Shown in pieces: positions 1-9,553 of a stretch of 64,000 nucleotides of DNA. Source of the stretch: Roseovarius sp. MMSF_3350 (lineage in GTDB: Bacteria > Pseudomonadota > Alphaproteobacteria > Rhodobacterales > Rhodobacteraceae); contig NZ_JASHIZ010000001.1 of the NCBI RefSeq assembly GCF_030733425.1, positions 310,001 to 374,000 on the forward strand, written 5' to 3'. The notes under the pieces were generated by a model. It was not told where the DNA came from and ran no database searches. It was given only the letters and a program-made list of their open reading frames with translations. The stretch's first letter is position 1. Every line of letters starts with the position of its first letter. Position numbers and translations under genes: made by a program.

Positions 1-2
1 CC

Positions 3-1346
3 TCAGACGGTTGCCTGTTTCACCGCGCCGACGACATCCTCCAGCACCGTGTCCAGCAGCGCCGGATCGACGGACTCTCCCATGACGCGTATGAGCGGTT
101 CGGTCCCGGATTTGCGGATCAGCAGGCGACCGTCGCTGCCCAGCTTCTTTTCGCCGTTGGCGATGGCCTGCTGCACCACGTCGGCCTCGAGCGGGGTCTG
201 GCCGGACTGGAAGCGGACGTTCACGAGCTTTTGCGGGACGGGCGTGAAGACGCGGGCAAGCTCGCTGGCCTTCTGGCCGGTTTCCACCATCGAGGCGAGG
301 AATTGCAGGGCGCCGATCAGGCCGTCGCCGGTGGTGGCGTAATCGGTCATGACGATATGGCCGGATTGTTCGCCGCCCAGATTGTGGCCACCGGCGCGCA
401 TTTCCTCGACCACGTAGCGGTCGCCGACCTTGGTGCGCTTGAGGCCGATCCCCTTGGCGGCGAGGTGCCGTTCCAGCCCGAGGTTGGACATGACCGTGGC
501 GACCAGCGTATCGCCCTTGAGCCGGCCTTCGGCGGCCCAGCGGGTGGCGATGAGGGCCATGATCTGATCTCCGTCGGCGATATGCCCGGTTTCGTCGATC
601 AGCACGAGGCGGTCGGCATCGCCGTCCAGGCAGATGCCCAGGTCGGCGCGGGTTTCCAGCACCTTGCGGGCCGCCGCGTCGGGATGGGTGGAGCCGCATT
701 CGAAGTTGATGTTGGTGCCGTCGGGCTCGATCCCCAGAGGGATGACATCGGCACCAAGTTCCCACAGGACGGCGGGCGCGGTCTTGTAGGCGGCACCGTT
801 GGCGCAGTCGACCACGATGCGCAGCCCTTCGAGCCGGCCGCGATAGGGGAAGGTCGTCTTGGCGTATTCGACATACCGGCCGCGGGCGTCCTCGAACCGC
901 TTGGCGCGGCCGATGTTTTCCGGCTTGGCCAGGCGCGCTCCGTCTTGCAGCAATTGTTCGATTCCCGCCTCGGAGTCGTCCGACAGCTTGAAGCCGTCGG
1001 GACCGAAAAGCTTGATCCCGTTGTCGCTGGCGGGGTTGTGACTGGCAGAGATCATGACGCCGACATCTGCGCGCAGTGAGTGCGTGAGGTAGCCCACGGC
1101 GGGCGTGGGCACGGGGCCGAGCAGGAAGACATCCATGCCGGTCGAGGCGAAACCGGCGGTCAGGGCGTATTCGATCATGTAGCCCGACAGGCGGGTGTCC
1201 TTGCCGATCACCACGCGGTGTTCCTGGTTGTCGCGGCGGAAATGCCGCCCGGCCGCGGCGCCGAGTTTCAACGCAAGTTCGGCGGTCATGGGCCATGTGT
1301 TGGCCTCGCCCCGGACGCCGTCGGTTCCGAAGAGTTTGTCAGCCAT
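3..1346 (-). CDS. glmM: Phosphoglucosamine mutase
   Basis: Interconverts glucosamine-6-phosphate and glucosamine-1-phosphate in the cytoplasm, feeding UDP-GlcNAc synthesis for peptidoglycan and lipid A. The 447-residue length is the normal family size. Visible signatures are the N-terminal [10 protein letters not shown], the phosphoserine loop ISASHNP with Ser102 as the catalytic serine, the metal-binding DGDADR, and the C-terminal sugar-phosphate loop [14 protein letters not shown]. An in-frame extension upstream of the chosen ATG is rejected because [13 protein letters not shown] is the conserved N terminus. The stop codon is only two bases from the window edge, so the gene is complete. It follows the glycerate kinase gene by 180 bases on the same strand. 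Confidence 0.97.
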   Translation of the reverse strand: MADKLFGTDGVRGEANTWPMTAELALKLGAAAGRHFRRDNQEHRVVIGKDTRLSGYMIEYALTAGFASTGMDVFLLGPVPTPAVGYLTHSLRADVGVMISASHNPASDNGIKLFGPDGFKLSDDSEAGIEQLLQDGARLAKPENIGRAKRFEDARGRYVEYAKTTFPYRGRLEGLRIVVDCANGAAYKTAPAVLWELGADVIPLGIEPDGTNINFECGSTHPDAAARKVLETRADLGICLDGDADRLVLIDETGHIADGDQIMALIATRWAAEGRLKGDTLVATVMSNLGLERHLAAKGIGLKRTKVGDRYVVEEMRAGGHNLGGEQSGHIVMTDYATTGDGLIGALQFLASMVETGQKASELARVFTPVPQKLVNVRFQSGQTPLEADVVQQAIANGEKKLGSDGRLLIRKSGTEPLIRVMGESVDPALLDTVLEDVVGAVKQATV

Positions 1347-1526
1347 GCACACGCACCTTTTGCCCCGTGACGTTTTTATGACCATCCTCATACAAGCGCC
1401 GCCGCGCCCTGTCCAATGGTGCGCGGCGGCATAAGCCATTTGTGGCATGGAACGCATGGTGCCGCGCCTCTATGCGGGTCCGGGGTATGTTCGGGGGCGG
1501 AATTGCCGAGGCGTTTGGGGCCTGAT

Positions 1527-2765
1527 TCATCGTGTCCGTGGCAGAACGAGGATCGCGCGGAAATCGTTGACGTTGGTGAGCGTCGGGCCGGTCACCACCT
1601 GATCGCCGATGCGCCCGAAGAAGCCGTGCGCGTCGTTGATGGCCAGCGCGTCGGCGGCGTCGGGGGCTTTCGTGAGAGTGTCGGGCGAGATGACCGCGCC
1701 GGCCACTTCCGCCGCGCCGTCGACGCCGTCGGTATCGCAGGCCAGGGCGTGAATGCCGGGCGCGCCGTCGAGGGCGATGGCGAGGGCGAGGCAGTATTCG
1801 GCGTTGGGGCCGCCGATGCCGTTGCCGCGGCGGGTGACGGTGAGTTCGCCGCCCGACAGGAGGAGGACGGGTTTGTTGCCCTGGGCCTTGCGCGCGAGGG
1901 TCGCGTGCTTGGCGGCGACGTCGCGGGCCTCGCCTTCGAGGGCGTCGCCGAGGATCTGGACCTCGATGCCTTCCGCTTGGGCGATTTCGGCGGCGGCGGC
2001 GAGCGATTGCGAGGGGGCGGCGTAGATCACGTTTTCCACCGTCGAGAGGCGCGGGTCGTCGGGAGGCAGGGGATTGCCGCCGGCATTGAGGTAGTCGGTG
2101 ATCGAGGGCGAGGGCGTCACGTTCCAGCGGTTGAGTGTTTCCAGGGCACGGGCCGGAGTGCCGGTGTCGCCCACGGTGGGGCCGCTGGCGATGTCGCCGG
2201 GGTTGTCGCCGGGGACGTCGGAGATCAGGAGCGCGAGCATTCTGGCCGGGTGGGCGGCGGCGGCGAGTTTGCCGCCCTTGACCGCCGAGATCTGTTTGCG
2301 GATTCCGTTTATGGCGCCGATGGGCGCGCCGGAGGCCAGAAGCGCGTCGGTGAGCGCCTGTTTCTCGTTGAGGGTGATGCCGGTCGCCGGGGCGCAGAGC
2401 AGCGCGGAGCCGCCGCCGGAGATAAGCGCCAGCACGGTGTCACCTTCGCCGCAACCCTCCAGCAGCGTCAGCATCCGGCGGGTGGCGTCGACGCCGGCCT
2501 GATCCGGCACCGGATGCGCGGCCTCGACGATCTCGATGCCGTCGCAAGGGCGGGCGTAGCCGTAACGGGTGATCACCAGACCCTCGCAGGGGCCATAGGC
2601 GGCCTCGACCGCTTCGGCCATGCGGGCGCTGGCCTTGCCGGCGCCGATCACCACGAGGCGCCCCTCGGGGCGGGGCGGCAGGTGCGCGGCGAGGCTTTGC
2701 ATCGGGTCGGCCACTTCCACGGCACGGTCGAAAAGGCGGCGCAGGAAGCTGTCGGGGTTTTGCAT
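1527..2765 (-). CDS. Glycerate 2-kinase / MOFRL-family protein
   Basis: Predicted cytoplasmic glycerate kinase of the MOFRL (GckA/TtuD) family, which phosphorylates glycerate in glyoxylate, serine or tartrate metabolism; older annotations call such proteins hydroxypyruvate reductase. The 412 residues include a Rossmann-like start (RLVVIGAGKASARMAEAVE), a glycine-rich SGGGSALL segment, an SDVPGD motif and a C-terminal MOFRL part with GGPNAEYCLALA and CDTDGVDG. The start is set at MQNPDSFLRRLFDRA, which fits family N termini; the longer open frame runs backwards into crcB. It is divergent from crcB with about 110 bases between the start codons. The substrate is inferred from family membership. 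Confidence 0.88.
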   Translation of the reverse strand: MQNPDSFLRRLFDRAVEVADPMQSLAAHLPPRPEGRLVVIGAGKASARMAEAVEAAYGPCEGLVITRYGYARPCDGIEIVEAAHPVPDQAGVDATRRMLTLLEGCGEGDTVLALISGGGSALLCAPATGITLNEKQALTDALLASGAPIGAINGIRKQISAVKGGKLAAAAHPARMLALLISDVPGDNPGDIASGPTVGDTGTPARALETLNRWNVTPSPSITDYLNAGGNPLPPDDPRLSTVENVIYAAPSQSLAAAAEIAQAEGIEVQILGDALEGEARDVAAKHATLARKAQGNKPVLLLSGGELTVTRRGNGIGGPNAEYCLALAIALDGAPGIHALACDTDGVDGAAEVAGAVISPDTLTKAPDAADALAINDAHGFFGRIGDQVVTGPTLTNVNDFRAILVLPRTR

Positions 2766-2873
2766 GGCGGGCTCCGGGTCTTTGGGTCGGCGCAGGTTAG
2801 CGTTGCGGGCGGTACATGCAAGCGCGGCCTGCCCAGCTTGACAAAGCCGGGGGCAGAGGCGACAGACGCGGCC

Positions 2874-3251
2874 ATGTGGATGACCTTTCTCCAGGTGGGC
2901 CTTGGCGGCGCCATAGGCTCGATGCTGCGCTTCGGCGTGGGGCTGGCCGCGGCGCGGCATGTCAGCGGCGGTCTGCCGCTGGGCGTGCTGCCGGTGAATA
3001 TCGTGGGGTCTTTCCTGATGGGGATGGTGGTGGTTTACACGTTCCAGAAGGACCTGACGCATCTGAACCCGTTTCTGATGGCGGGGGTGCTGGGCGGGTT
3101 CACGACCTTTTCGGCCTTCTCGTTGGAGGCGTTCACCCTATATGAGCGTGGCGCGGTGGGGACGGCGGCGCTTTACGTGATCCTGTCGGTGGGGCTGTCG
3201 ATTCTCGGGCTGGCGCTGGGAATCTGGCTGGCGCGAGGGCTTTGGGCATGA
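2874..3251 (+). CDS. crcB: Fluoride channel CrcB/Fluc
   Basis: Small integral membrane protein that exports fluoride ions as a dual-topology dimer. The 125 residues show four hydrophobic segments and the family signatures GSMLRFGVG near residue 17, the N-V-G-S motif (PVNIVGSFLMG), and GGFTTFSAFSLEA, which lines the pore with phenylalanines. I see no fluoride riboswitch upstream. The TGA stop overlaps the ATG of the next gene as ATGA, so crcB, the pseudouridine synthase, the HAD phosphatase and ATP12 form one translationally coupled run. Confidence 0.93.
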   Translation: MWMTFLQVGLGGAIGSMLRFGVGLAAARHVSGGLPLGVLPVNIVGSFLMGMVVVYTFQKDLTHLNPFLMAGVLGGFTTFSAFSLEAFTLYERGAVGTAALYVILSVGLSILGLALGIWLARGLWA

Positions 3252-4303
3252 GCGGTGTGCAGACATTGACGGTCGAGCCCGGCGAGGGCGACCAGCGGTT
3301 GGACCGCTGGCTGCGGCGGCGGTTTCCGCACGTGGCGCAGGGCCGGATCGAGAAGATGTGCCGCAAGGGCGAGCTGCGCGTCGATGGCGGGCGGGTCAAG
3401 GCAAACACGCGGCTGGAAGAGGGCCAGCAGGTGCGCGTGCCGCCGCTGCCGGAGCCGGGCGAGGTGGAAAGCGCGCCGGTGGAGAAACAGAAGACGAAGA
3501 TTTCGGACGCCGACGCGAAAATGATCCAGGACGCGGTGATCTATCGCGACGATCATATCATTGCGCTGAACAAGCCGCCGGGCCTGCCGGTGCAGGGGGG
3601 CAGCAAGCTGACCCGGCACGTGGACGGGCTGGCCGATGCGCTGCGGTTCGGGATGGAGGATGCGCCGCGGCTGGTGCACCGGTTGGACAAGGATACGTCC
3701 GGCGTTCTGATCCTGGCCCGCACGCGGGCGATGGCGGCGGCGATGACCCAGGCGATCCGGCACCGCGAGACGCGCAAGATCTACTGGGCCGTGGTGGCCG
3801 GTGTGCCGACGCCCTACCTGGGCGAGATCAAGTACGGGCTGGTCAAGGCCGGGGGGCATGGTGCACGTGGCGAGGGCGAGAAGATGGTCTGCATCCATCC
3901 CGGCGAGGTGGACCGCACCAAGGGTGCCAAGCGGGCGATCACGCAGTATGCCACGCTTTACCGGGTGGCGAGCCGTGCGTCCTGGGTGGCGATGGAGCCG
4001 ATCACGGGCCGGACACACCAGTTGCGCGCGCATATGGCCGAGATCGGACATCCCATCGTGGGCGACGGCAAGTATGGTGGGTCGAGCCAGGAGAACCTTG
4101 GCGATGGATGGGGGGCCAAGCTGGGCGGGATCATCTCGAACAAGCTGCACCTTCATGCGCGGACCATGGCGTTCGAGCATCCGGTGACGAAAAAGCCGGT
4201 GGTGATCGACGCGGAGCTGCCCGAGCACATGGCGAACACGTTCGAGACGCTGGGCTGGACGCCGGACCTGGCCGCCGAAGACCCGTTCGAGGCGCTGCGA
4301 TGA
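3248..4303 (+). CDS. rluC: RluC/RluD-family 23S rRNA pseudouridine synthase
   Basis: Isomerises specific uridines in rRNA to pseudouridine. The 351-residue protein begins with an S4 RNA-binding domain (about residues 16-68) and continues with the RluA-type catalytic domain carrying HRLDKDTSG, in which Asp147 of RLD is the expected nucleophile. The motif GRTHQLRAHMAEIGHPIVGD is also intact. The ATG at 3248 overlaps the crcB stop and is preferred to an in-frame TTG six bases upstream. The exact uridine target (RluC-like or RluD-like) cannot be decided from sequence alone, so the gene symbol is provisional. Confidence 0.9.
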   Translation: MSGVQTLTVEPGEGDQRLDRWLRRRFPHVAQGRIEKMCRKGELRVDGGRVKANTRLEEGQQVRVPPLPEPGEVESAPVEKQKTKISDADAKMIQDAVIYRDDHIIALNKPPGLPVQGGSKLTRHVDGLADALRFGMEDAPRLVHRLDKDTSGVLILARTRAMAAAMTQAIRHRETRKIYWAVVAGVPTPYLGEIKYGLVKAGGHGARGEGEKMVCIHPGEVDRTKGAKRAITQYATLYRVASRASWVAMEPITGRTHQLRAHMAEIGHPIVGDGKYGGSSQENLGDGWGAKLGGIISNKLHLHARTMAFEHPVTKKPVVIDAELPEHMANTFETLGWTPDLAAEDPFEALR

Positions 4304-4980
4304 GCGCGCTGCGGCTGGTGATCTTCGACGTGGACGGCACGCTGGTGGACAGCCAGGCGGATATCGTCGCGGCGATGACCCATGCCTTTGCGAGAGCCGG
4401 GCGCGAAGCGCCGTCGCGCGATACGATCCTGTCGATCGTCGGGCTGTCGCTGGACCGGGCGATCGCGTTTCTGGCGCCGGACCTGCCGCCGGAAATACAG
4501 AGCCGCATGGTGGGATGGTACAAGGACGCCTATGTCGCGCTGCGGGCCGAGATCGGGGCGGCGCAATCCTCGCCGCTTTATCCTGGGGCGCGGGAGGTGC
4601 TGGAGGCGCTGCACGCGCAGCCCGAGACGCTGCTGGGCGTGGCCACGGGCAAGTCGCGGCGAGGGCTGGACAAGCTGCTGGAGGGGCATGGGCTGGAGCG
4701 CATGTTCGTCACCCAGCAGGTCAGTGATCACCACCCGTCGAAACCGCACCCGTCGATGATTCGCGCGGCGCTGGCCGAGACCGGGCTGGAGCCGCACCAG
4801 GCGGTGATGATCGGCGACACGAGTTTCGACATGGAGATGGCCGCGGCTTCGGGCGTTGCGGGCATTGGCGTCGGCTGGGGCTATCACCCGCGCGAGGCGT
4901 TGGGCGCGGCGCGGTACGTGATCGAGAGCTTCGACGCGCTGCCGCCCCTTCTGCAACAGATATGGGAGACCGCGGCATGA
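4300..4980 (+). CDS. HAD-family hydrolase, phosphoglycolate phosphatase-like
   Basis: Haloacid-dehalogenase superfamily phosphatase of 226 residues. Motif I is FDVDGTLVDS, with Asp10 as nucleophile and Asp12 as general acid. Motif II lies around GVATGKSRRGLD, the lysine around SKPHPSMIRAAL and motif IV at MIGDTSFDMEMA. A helical cap between motifs I and II makes it a class C1 (Gph-like) enzyme, so phosphoglycolate or another small phosphoester is a reasonable substrate guess. ATG overlaps the stop of the pseudouridine synthase gene and its own stop overlaps the ATP12 start. Confidence 0.88.
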   Translation: MSALRLVIFDVDGTLVDSQADIVAAMTHAFARAGREAPSRDTILSIVGLSLDRAIAFLAPDLPPEIQSRMVGWYKDAYVALRAEIGAAQSSPLYPGAREVLEALHAQPETLLGVATGKSRRGLDKLLEGHGLERMFVTQQVSDHHPSKPHPSMIRAALAETGLEPHQAVMIGDTSFDMEMAAASGVAGIGVGWGYHPREALGAARYVIESFDALPPLLQQIWETAA

Positions 4981-5702
4981 GCGAGTGGAAGGCCAAGCGG
5001 TTCTGGAAAGAGGCCGCCGTTGTCGAGGACGCGGGCGGGTTTGGCATCCGCTTGGACGGCCGGCCTGTCAAGACCCCTGCCAAGGCCGCGCTGGTGGTGC
5101 CGTCGCGCCCGCTGGCCGAAGCGATTGCCCAGGAGTGGGACGCGCAGGAGGAGCTGATCCGGCCCGACACGATGCCCAACACGCGCTCGGCCAATGCGGC
5201 CATCGACAAGGTGCAGCACCAGCACGCCGAAGTAGCCGAGATGCTGGCCGGTTATGGCGACACCGACCTGTTGTGTTATCGCGCGGACAGCCCCGACAGC
5301 CTTGTCGCGCGTCAGGCGGAGGCCTGGGATCCGCTGCTGGCCTGGGCGGAGGCGCGATACGGGGCGCGGCTGGTGCCGGTGGCCGGCGTGATGCACCGCC
5401 CGCAGGACCCGGATGCATTGGCGCTTTTTTCAGCAGTCGTGCACGGGATGGACAATTTCGCCCTGACGGCCTTTCACGATCTCGTGGGTCTGTCCGGCTC
5501 TCTCGTGATCGGGCTTGCCGCAATGGAAGGCGTCTGGCCCGCCGGGGAATTGTGGGAGGTTTCGCGTCTGGACGAGCGCTGGCAGGAAGAACAATGGGGC
5601 ATTGACGAGGAGGCCCGCGCGACCGAGGCGATCAAACGGGCCGAGTTCCTGCACGCCAAGCGCTTTCACGATCTGGCTCAGGGGGCCGGGACAGAGGCTT
5701 AA
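4977..5702 (+). CDS. ATP12-family F1-ATPase assembly chaperone
   Basis: Homologue of mitochondrial Atp12, which binds the F1 alpha subunit during ATP synthase assembly; alphaproteobacteria keep the ancestral form. The 241 residues start with the typical KRFWKEAAV followed by IRLDGRPVKTPAKAAL. They contain the conserved ANAAIDKV helix, DTDLLCYRA, and the WDPLLAWAEARYGA region. The ATG at 4977 overlaps the preceding stop (ATGA); an upstream in-frame ATG at 4962 is less likely. The chaperone role is known from the family and not visible here. A short inverted repeat (5709-5725) follows the stop. Confidence 0.93.
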   Translation: MSEWKAKRFWKEAAVVEDAGGFGIRLDGRPVKTPAKAALVVPSRPLAEAIAQEWDAQEELIRPDTMPNTRSANAAIDKVQHQHAEVAEMLAGYGDTDLLCYRADSPDSLVARQAEAWDPLLAWAEARYGARLVPVAGVMHRPQDPDALALFSAVVHGMDNFALTAFHDLVGLSGSLVIGLAAMEGVWPAGELWEVSRLDERWQEEQWGIDEEARATEAIKRAEFLHAKRFHDLAQGAGTEA

Positions 5703-5856
5703 ACAGCGGTTTCCCAAACGGAAACATTGCCCCGAGGCGATCGTTTTTCGTGACACGGGTCTTGACCTTCAGGAATGAATCCACACACACTTATGCACAC
5801 TGACGTGGGGGGAACCCCTTTCACAGTATCGCTCCGGTCCTTTGGGGCCGACCAAA

Positions 5857-5889
5857 CCGCCCTGCAACGGGCGGATACATCAGGAAGAG
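5857..5889 (+). promoter_or_regulatory. bztA leader hairpin and ribosome binding site
   Basis: The 193-base gap before bztA contains a short perfect hairpin (CCGCCC, six-base loop, GGGCGG; 5857-5874) followed by a purine-rich GAAGAGG Shine-Dalgarno (5883-5889) seven bases before the ATG. The hairpin is too far from the ribosome site to hide it. I could not identify a convincing promoter or a known riboswitch in this gap. Confidence 0.35.
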
Positions 5890-5895
5890 GTAAAC

Positions 5896-6915
5896 ATGAA
5901 AAAATCCGTATTTCTAGGCGCGCTGACGGTGGCCGGCCTTACGGCTGGCGCAGCTGCGGCCGCGACGCTTGACGATGTCAAGGCACGCGGCACGCTGAAC
6001 TGTGGCGTGACCACGGGTCTGGTCGGCTTTGCCGCGCCGGATAACAACGGGAACTGGGATGGCTTCGATGTCGGCGTCTGCCGTGCCGTTGCCGCCGCCG
6101 TGCTGGGGGATCCGCAAGCTGTCGAATTCGTGCCCACCACCGGCAAGACGCGCTTTACCGCGCTGGCCTCGGGCGAGATCGACATGCTGGCCCGGAACAC
6201 CACCTGGACCTTCTCGCGCGATGTCGACCTGAAGTTCGAGTTCGTCGGCGTGAACTACTATGACGGCCAGGGCTTCATGGTTCCGAAAGAACTGGGCGTT
6301 TCCTCGGCCAAGGATCTGGACGGTGCGACCGTCTGCATCCAGACCGGCACCACGACCGAGCTGAACCTGGCGGACTATTTCCGCAAGAACAGCATGAACT
6401 ACGAGCCGGTTCCGATCGAAACCAACGCCGAAGCGCAGCAGCAGTACCTGGCGGGTGCATGCGACGTCTACACCACCGACGCCTCGGGCCTGGCCGCAAC
6501 GCGCGCCGCGTTCGAAGATCCGTCGGCGCATGTCCTGCTGCCCGAGATCGTCTCGAAAGAGCCGCTGGGCCCGCTGGTCCGTCACGGCGACAACGAGTGG
6601 GGCGACGTGGTTCGCTGGACCCTGAACGCGCTGATCGCGGCCGAAGAGCTGGGCGTCACGAGCGCCAACATCGCCGACATGGCATCGACCGCCGGCGACA
6701 GCCCGGAGATCAACCGCCTGCTCGGCACCGAGGGTAACCTTGGCGAGATGCTGGGCCTCGAGGCCGACTGGGCCGTGAAGGCCATCTCGGCCGGCGGCAA
6801 CTACGGCGAGCTCTTCGAGAAGAACATCGGTGAGACCACGCCGATCGGCCTGGCGCGCGGTCTGAACGCGCAATGGACCGATGGTGGCCTGCTCTACTCG
6901 CCGCCGTTCCGCTAA
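5896..6915 (+). CDS. bztA: Glutamate/glutamine/aspartate/asparagine ABC transporter, periplasmic binding protein
   Basis: Periplasmic solute-binding protein (339 residues) of the AapJ/BztA type that captures acidic amino acids and their amides. A Sec signal peptide covers about residues 1-22 (MKKSVFLGALTVAGL then an alanine-rich cleavage region). The mature part has the family-3 binding-protein pattern: TLDDVKARGTLNCGV, then FDVGVCRAVAAAVLG, then RNTTWTFSRDVDLKFEF. It is the first gene of a four-gene operon with bztB, bztC and bztD. Substrate range is inferred from the characterised Rhodobacter capsulatus system. Confidence 0.95.
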   Translation: MKKSVFLGALTVAGLTAGAAAAATLDDVKARGTLNCGVTTGLVGFAAPDNNGNWDGFDVGVCRAVAAAVLGDPQAVEFVPTTGKTRFTALASGEIDMLARNTTWTFSRDVDLKFEFVGVNYYDGQGFMVPKELGVSSAKDLDGATVCIQTGTTTELNLADYFRKNSMNYEPVPIETNAEAQQQYLAGACDVYTTDASGLAATRAAFEDPSAHVLLPEIVSKEPLGPLVRHGDNEWGDVVRWTLNALIAAEELGVTSANIADMASTAGDSPEINRLLGTEGNLGEMLGLEADWAVKAISAGGNYGELFEKNIGETTPIGLARGLNAQWTDGGLLYSPPFR

Positions 6916-6925
6916 GATACCAAGT

Positions 6926-6955
6926 CGAAGGGCGCGGATCACTCCGCGCCCTTCG
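6926..6955 (+). terminator. Strong intercistronic hairpin between bztA and bztB
   Basis: A perfect 13-base-pair stem (6926-6938 with 6943-6955) closes a TCAC loop ten bases after the bztA stop. There is no long T-run, so it is more likely a partial terminator or an mRNA 3'-end stabiliser than a full stop. Such hairpins commonly let the binding protein be made in excess over the permease genes downstream. Confidence 0.75.
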
Positions 6956-7030
6956 CGCATCTAACCAAGGACAGGCCCACCCGCGCAAAAGCGCAAACAA
7001 AAATCCGGGCCGCCAACGGGGACACTCCAG

Positions 7031-8245
7031 ATGACAATTATGACCGACCCTCAACAGGAGTCGTTTCGACCGTCTATGCTGTTGAACGATACGCGGTATC
7101 GTTCCTATACATTCCAGTTCATCGCCCTGATCGTGCTGATCGCGATCATCGCCTACCTGGGCTATAACCTGGTTCTGAACCTTCGGGCAGCAGGTCTGAA
7201 CATCTCCTACGAGTTCCTGGGCGAGCCGGCCGGGTACGACATCAATCAGACGCTGGTGGACTATACCAGCCGAAGTTCGCACCTGACCGCCGCCATCGTG
7301 GGGATCCTGAACACGCTTCTGGTGGCCTTTCTCGCCTGTCTGACTGCGACGATCTTCGGCGTGATCGCAGGCGTGCTGCGGCTGTCGAACAACTGGCTGG
7401 TGCGCAAGCTGATGGCCGGCTACGTCGAGGCGTTTCGCAACGTTCCGGTGCTGATCTGGATCATCATCATCTTCACGATCATGACCGCCGTGCTGCCCGC
7501 GCCGAGCGCGTTCCGCGGCGATGACCCGGATTCCTCGATGATTCTCGGCTCGGTCGCCTTTACCAACCGGGGGGTCTATGTGCCGATGCCGGTCTGGGGG
7601 CCGGGGTCGATGGTTGTCGTGGTGACTTTCATCCTGTCGGTCATCGGCGTCTTCGCCTATCGCCGCTATGCCAAGAAGCTGCTTTACGCCACTGGCAAGC
7701 TGCTGCCGATGGGGTGGCCGTCACTGGCGATCCTGTTCGTGCCGTCGATCCTGGTGTTCTTCATCATGGGACAGCCGATCTCGCTCGACTTTCCGGAACT
7801 GGGCGGCTTCAACTTCCGCGGGGGCCTTCAGATCGGCGCACCGCTGATCGCTTTGTGGTTCGCCCTGTCGATCTATACCGGCGCTTTCATCGCAGAGAAC
7901 GTGCGGGCCGGTATCCTGGCCGTCAGCAAGGGCCAGACGGAGGCCGCGGCGAGCCTGGGGCTGCGCCCGCGCCGGATCATGAACCTGGTGGTCCTGCCGC
8001 AGGCGCTGCGGGTGATTATCCCGCCGCTGATTTCGCAGTACCTCAACATCACCAAGAACTCTTCGCTGGCGATTGCGGTGGGCTATGCCGACATCACCGC
8101 GACGCTGGGGGGTATCACGCTGAACCAGACGGGCCGCGCCATCGAATGCGTGCTGCTCTTGATGCTGTTCTACCTGCTGATCAGCCTCGGGATCTCGGCG
8201 GTGATGAACCTCTACAACAACGCCGTCCGGCTGAAGGAGCGCTGA
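7031..8245 (+). CDS. bztB: Amino-acid ABC transporter permease BztB/AapQ
   Basis: Inner-membrane permease of 404 residues, longer than ordinary His/Glu permeases as expected for the Bzt/Aap type. It has an N-terminal membrane segment (about residues 33-52), a long periplasmic loop, and the binding-protein-dependent permease domain. The EAA loop that docks on the ATPase is visible near residue 300 (ENVRAGILAVSKGQTEAAASLGL). It should pair with BztC to form the channel. It is separated from bztA by 115 bases with a hairpin and from bztC by one base. Confidence 0.94.
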   Translation: MTIMTDPQQESFRPSMLLNDTRYRSYTFQFIALIVLIAIIAYLGYNLVLNLRAAGLNISYEFLGEPAGYDINQTLVDYTSRSSHLTAAIVGILNTLLVAFLACLTATIFGVIAGVLRLSNNWLVRKLMAGYVEAFRNVPVLIWIIIIFTIMTAVLPAPSAFRGDDPDSSMILGSVAFTNRGVYVPMPVWGPGSMVVVVTFILSVIGVFAYRRYAKKLLYATGKLLPMGWPSLAILFVPSILVFFIMGQPISLDFPELGGFNFRGGLQIGAPLIALWFALSIYTGAFIAENVRAGILAVSKGQTEAAASLGLRPRRIMNLVVLPQALRVIIPPLISQYLNITKNSSLAIAVGYADITATLGGITLNQTGRAIECVLLLMLFYLLISLGISAVMNLYNNAVRLKER

Positions 8246-8246
8246 G

Positions 8247-9539
8247 ATGTCTGACACACATGCAGAATCCGTCGCTTATGTTCGTGAAACCATGCTGCCG
8301 GAAACGCCGCCCCCGGCGGCTGAAACCGGCATCACCAGGTGGATGAAACAGAACCTCTTCGCGACGGTCCCCAACGCGGTTCTTACCGTGGCGGCGATCG
8401 TGGTGATCTACTTCCTGCTGGCCGCGACGCTGCCCTGGATCCTGAACGGGATCTGGAATGCGGCCTCGATCCGCGAATGCCGCGAGATACTGGACGGCAC
8501 GACGGGGGGCTGCTTTGCCGTGCTGAGCGACCGCTGGAACCAGCTTTTGTTCGGGTTCAAGTATCCCAGCACGGAATACTGGCGCCCGGCGCTGGCCTTC
8601 TTGCTGCTGTTCGTGGCGGCGGCGCCGGTGATGTTCTTCAAGTATCTGCCACGGAAGATGTTGCTCTTTACGGCCGTTTACCCCTTCCTGGCGTTCTGGC
8701 TGATCTGGGGCGGCTCCATCGTGCCGCCGCTGGTTCTGCTGCTTGGGTTCGTCGCGGCCTATGTCGCCTTCAAGACGCTGGAGAAGAGAGGCTTCGGCGT
8801 CGCGGTGCTGGGGGGCCTCGGGGTGCTCATCGTCGCGATCATCCTGGCCGGCAGCATCGGCAAGATCGAGGTGCTGAGGCTGGAACAGGTGCAGTCGCGC
8901 GACATGGGGGGCTTCATGCTCAACATGATCCTGGGCACGGTCTGTATCTCGCTGTCGATCCCGATCGGCATCGCGCTGGCGCTGGGGCGGCAATCGGACA
9001 TGCCGATCATCAAGTGGATCTGCGTGGTCTTCATCGAGTTCATCCGGGGCGTGCCGCTGATCACGCTTCTGTTCGTGGCGAACGTGGTGCTGGCCTATTT
9101 CCTGCCGCCGGGCACGACGTTCGACCTGATCATCCGGGTGATCATCATGATCACGGCCTTCGCCTCGGCCTATATCGCCGAGGTGATCCGGGGGGGGCTC
9201 GCCGCCCTGCCGCGCGGTCAGTACGAGGCCGGCGACAGTCTGGGGCTGGACTATGCCCAGGCGATGCGGCTGATCATCCTGCCGCAGGCGCTGAAGATCT
9301 CGATCCCGGGCATCGTGAACGTAGCGGTGGGCCTGTTCAAGGACACCACTCTGGTCTCGGTCATCTCGATGTTCGACCTTGTCGGCATGATCCGGGGTCC
9401 GATCCTGGCCTCGACCGATTGGAACGGGGTCTACTGGGAGCTGTTCGGCTTTGCCGCGCTTCTGTTCTTCGTCGTCTGTTATGGCGTGTCTCAATATTCG
9501 CAGTGGCTTGAGCGCGAGCTCAACACTGATCACAGGTAA
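8247..9539 (+). CDS. bztC: Amino-acid ABC transporter permease BztC/AapM
   Basis: Second permease subunit, 430 residues, with multiple membrane segments and a central hydrophobic region (about residues 110-210) typical of BztC. The C-terminal permease domain carries the EAA loop [20 protein letters not shown] followed by [17 protein letters not shown]. It starts one base after the bztB stop and is followed by bztD after 14 bases, so the three are co-transcribed. Confidence 0.94.
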   Translation: MSDTHAESVAYVRETMLPETPPPAAETGITRWMKQNLFATVPNAVLTVAAIVVIYFLLAATLPWILNGIWNAASIRECREILDGTTGGCFAVLSDRWNQLLFGFKYPSTEYWRPALAFLLLFVAAAPVMFFKYLPRKMLLFTAVYPFLAFWLIWGGSIVPPLVLLLGFVAAYVAFKTLEKRGFGVAVLGGLGVLIVAIILAGSIGKIEVLRLEQVQSRDMGGFMLNMILGTVCISLSIPIGIALALGRQSDMPIIKWICVVFIEFIRGVPLITLLFVANVVLAYFLPPGTTFDLIIRVIIMITAFASAYIAEVIRGGLAALPRGQYEAGDSLGLDYAQAMRLIILPQALKISIPGIVNVAVGLFKDTTLVSVISMFDLVGMIRGPILASTDWNGVYWELFGFAALLFFVVCYGVSQYSQWLERELNTDHR

Positions 9540-9553
9540 GGGGAGGGTTCTCC

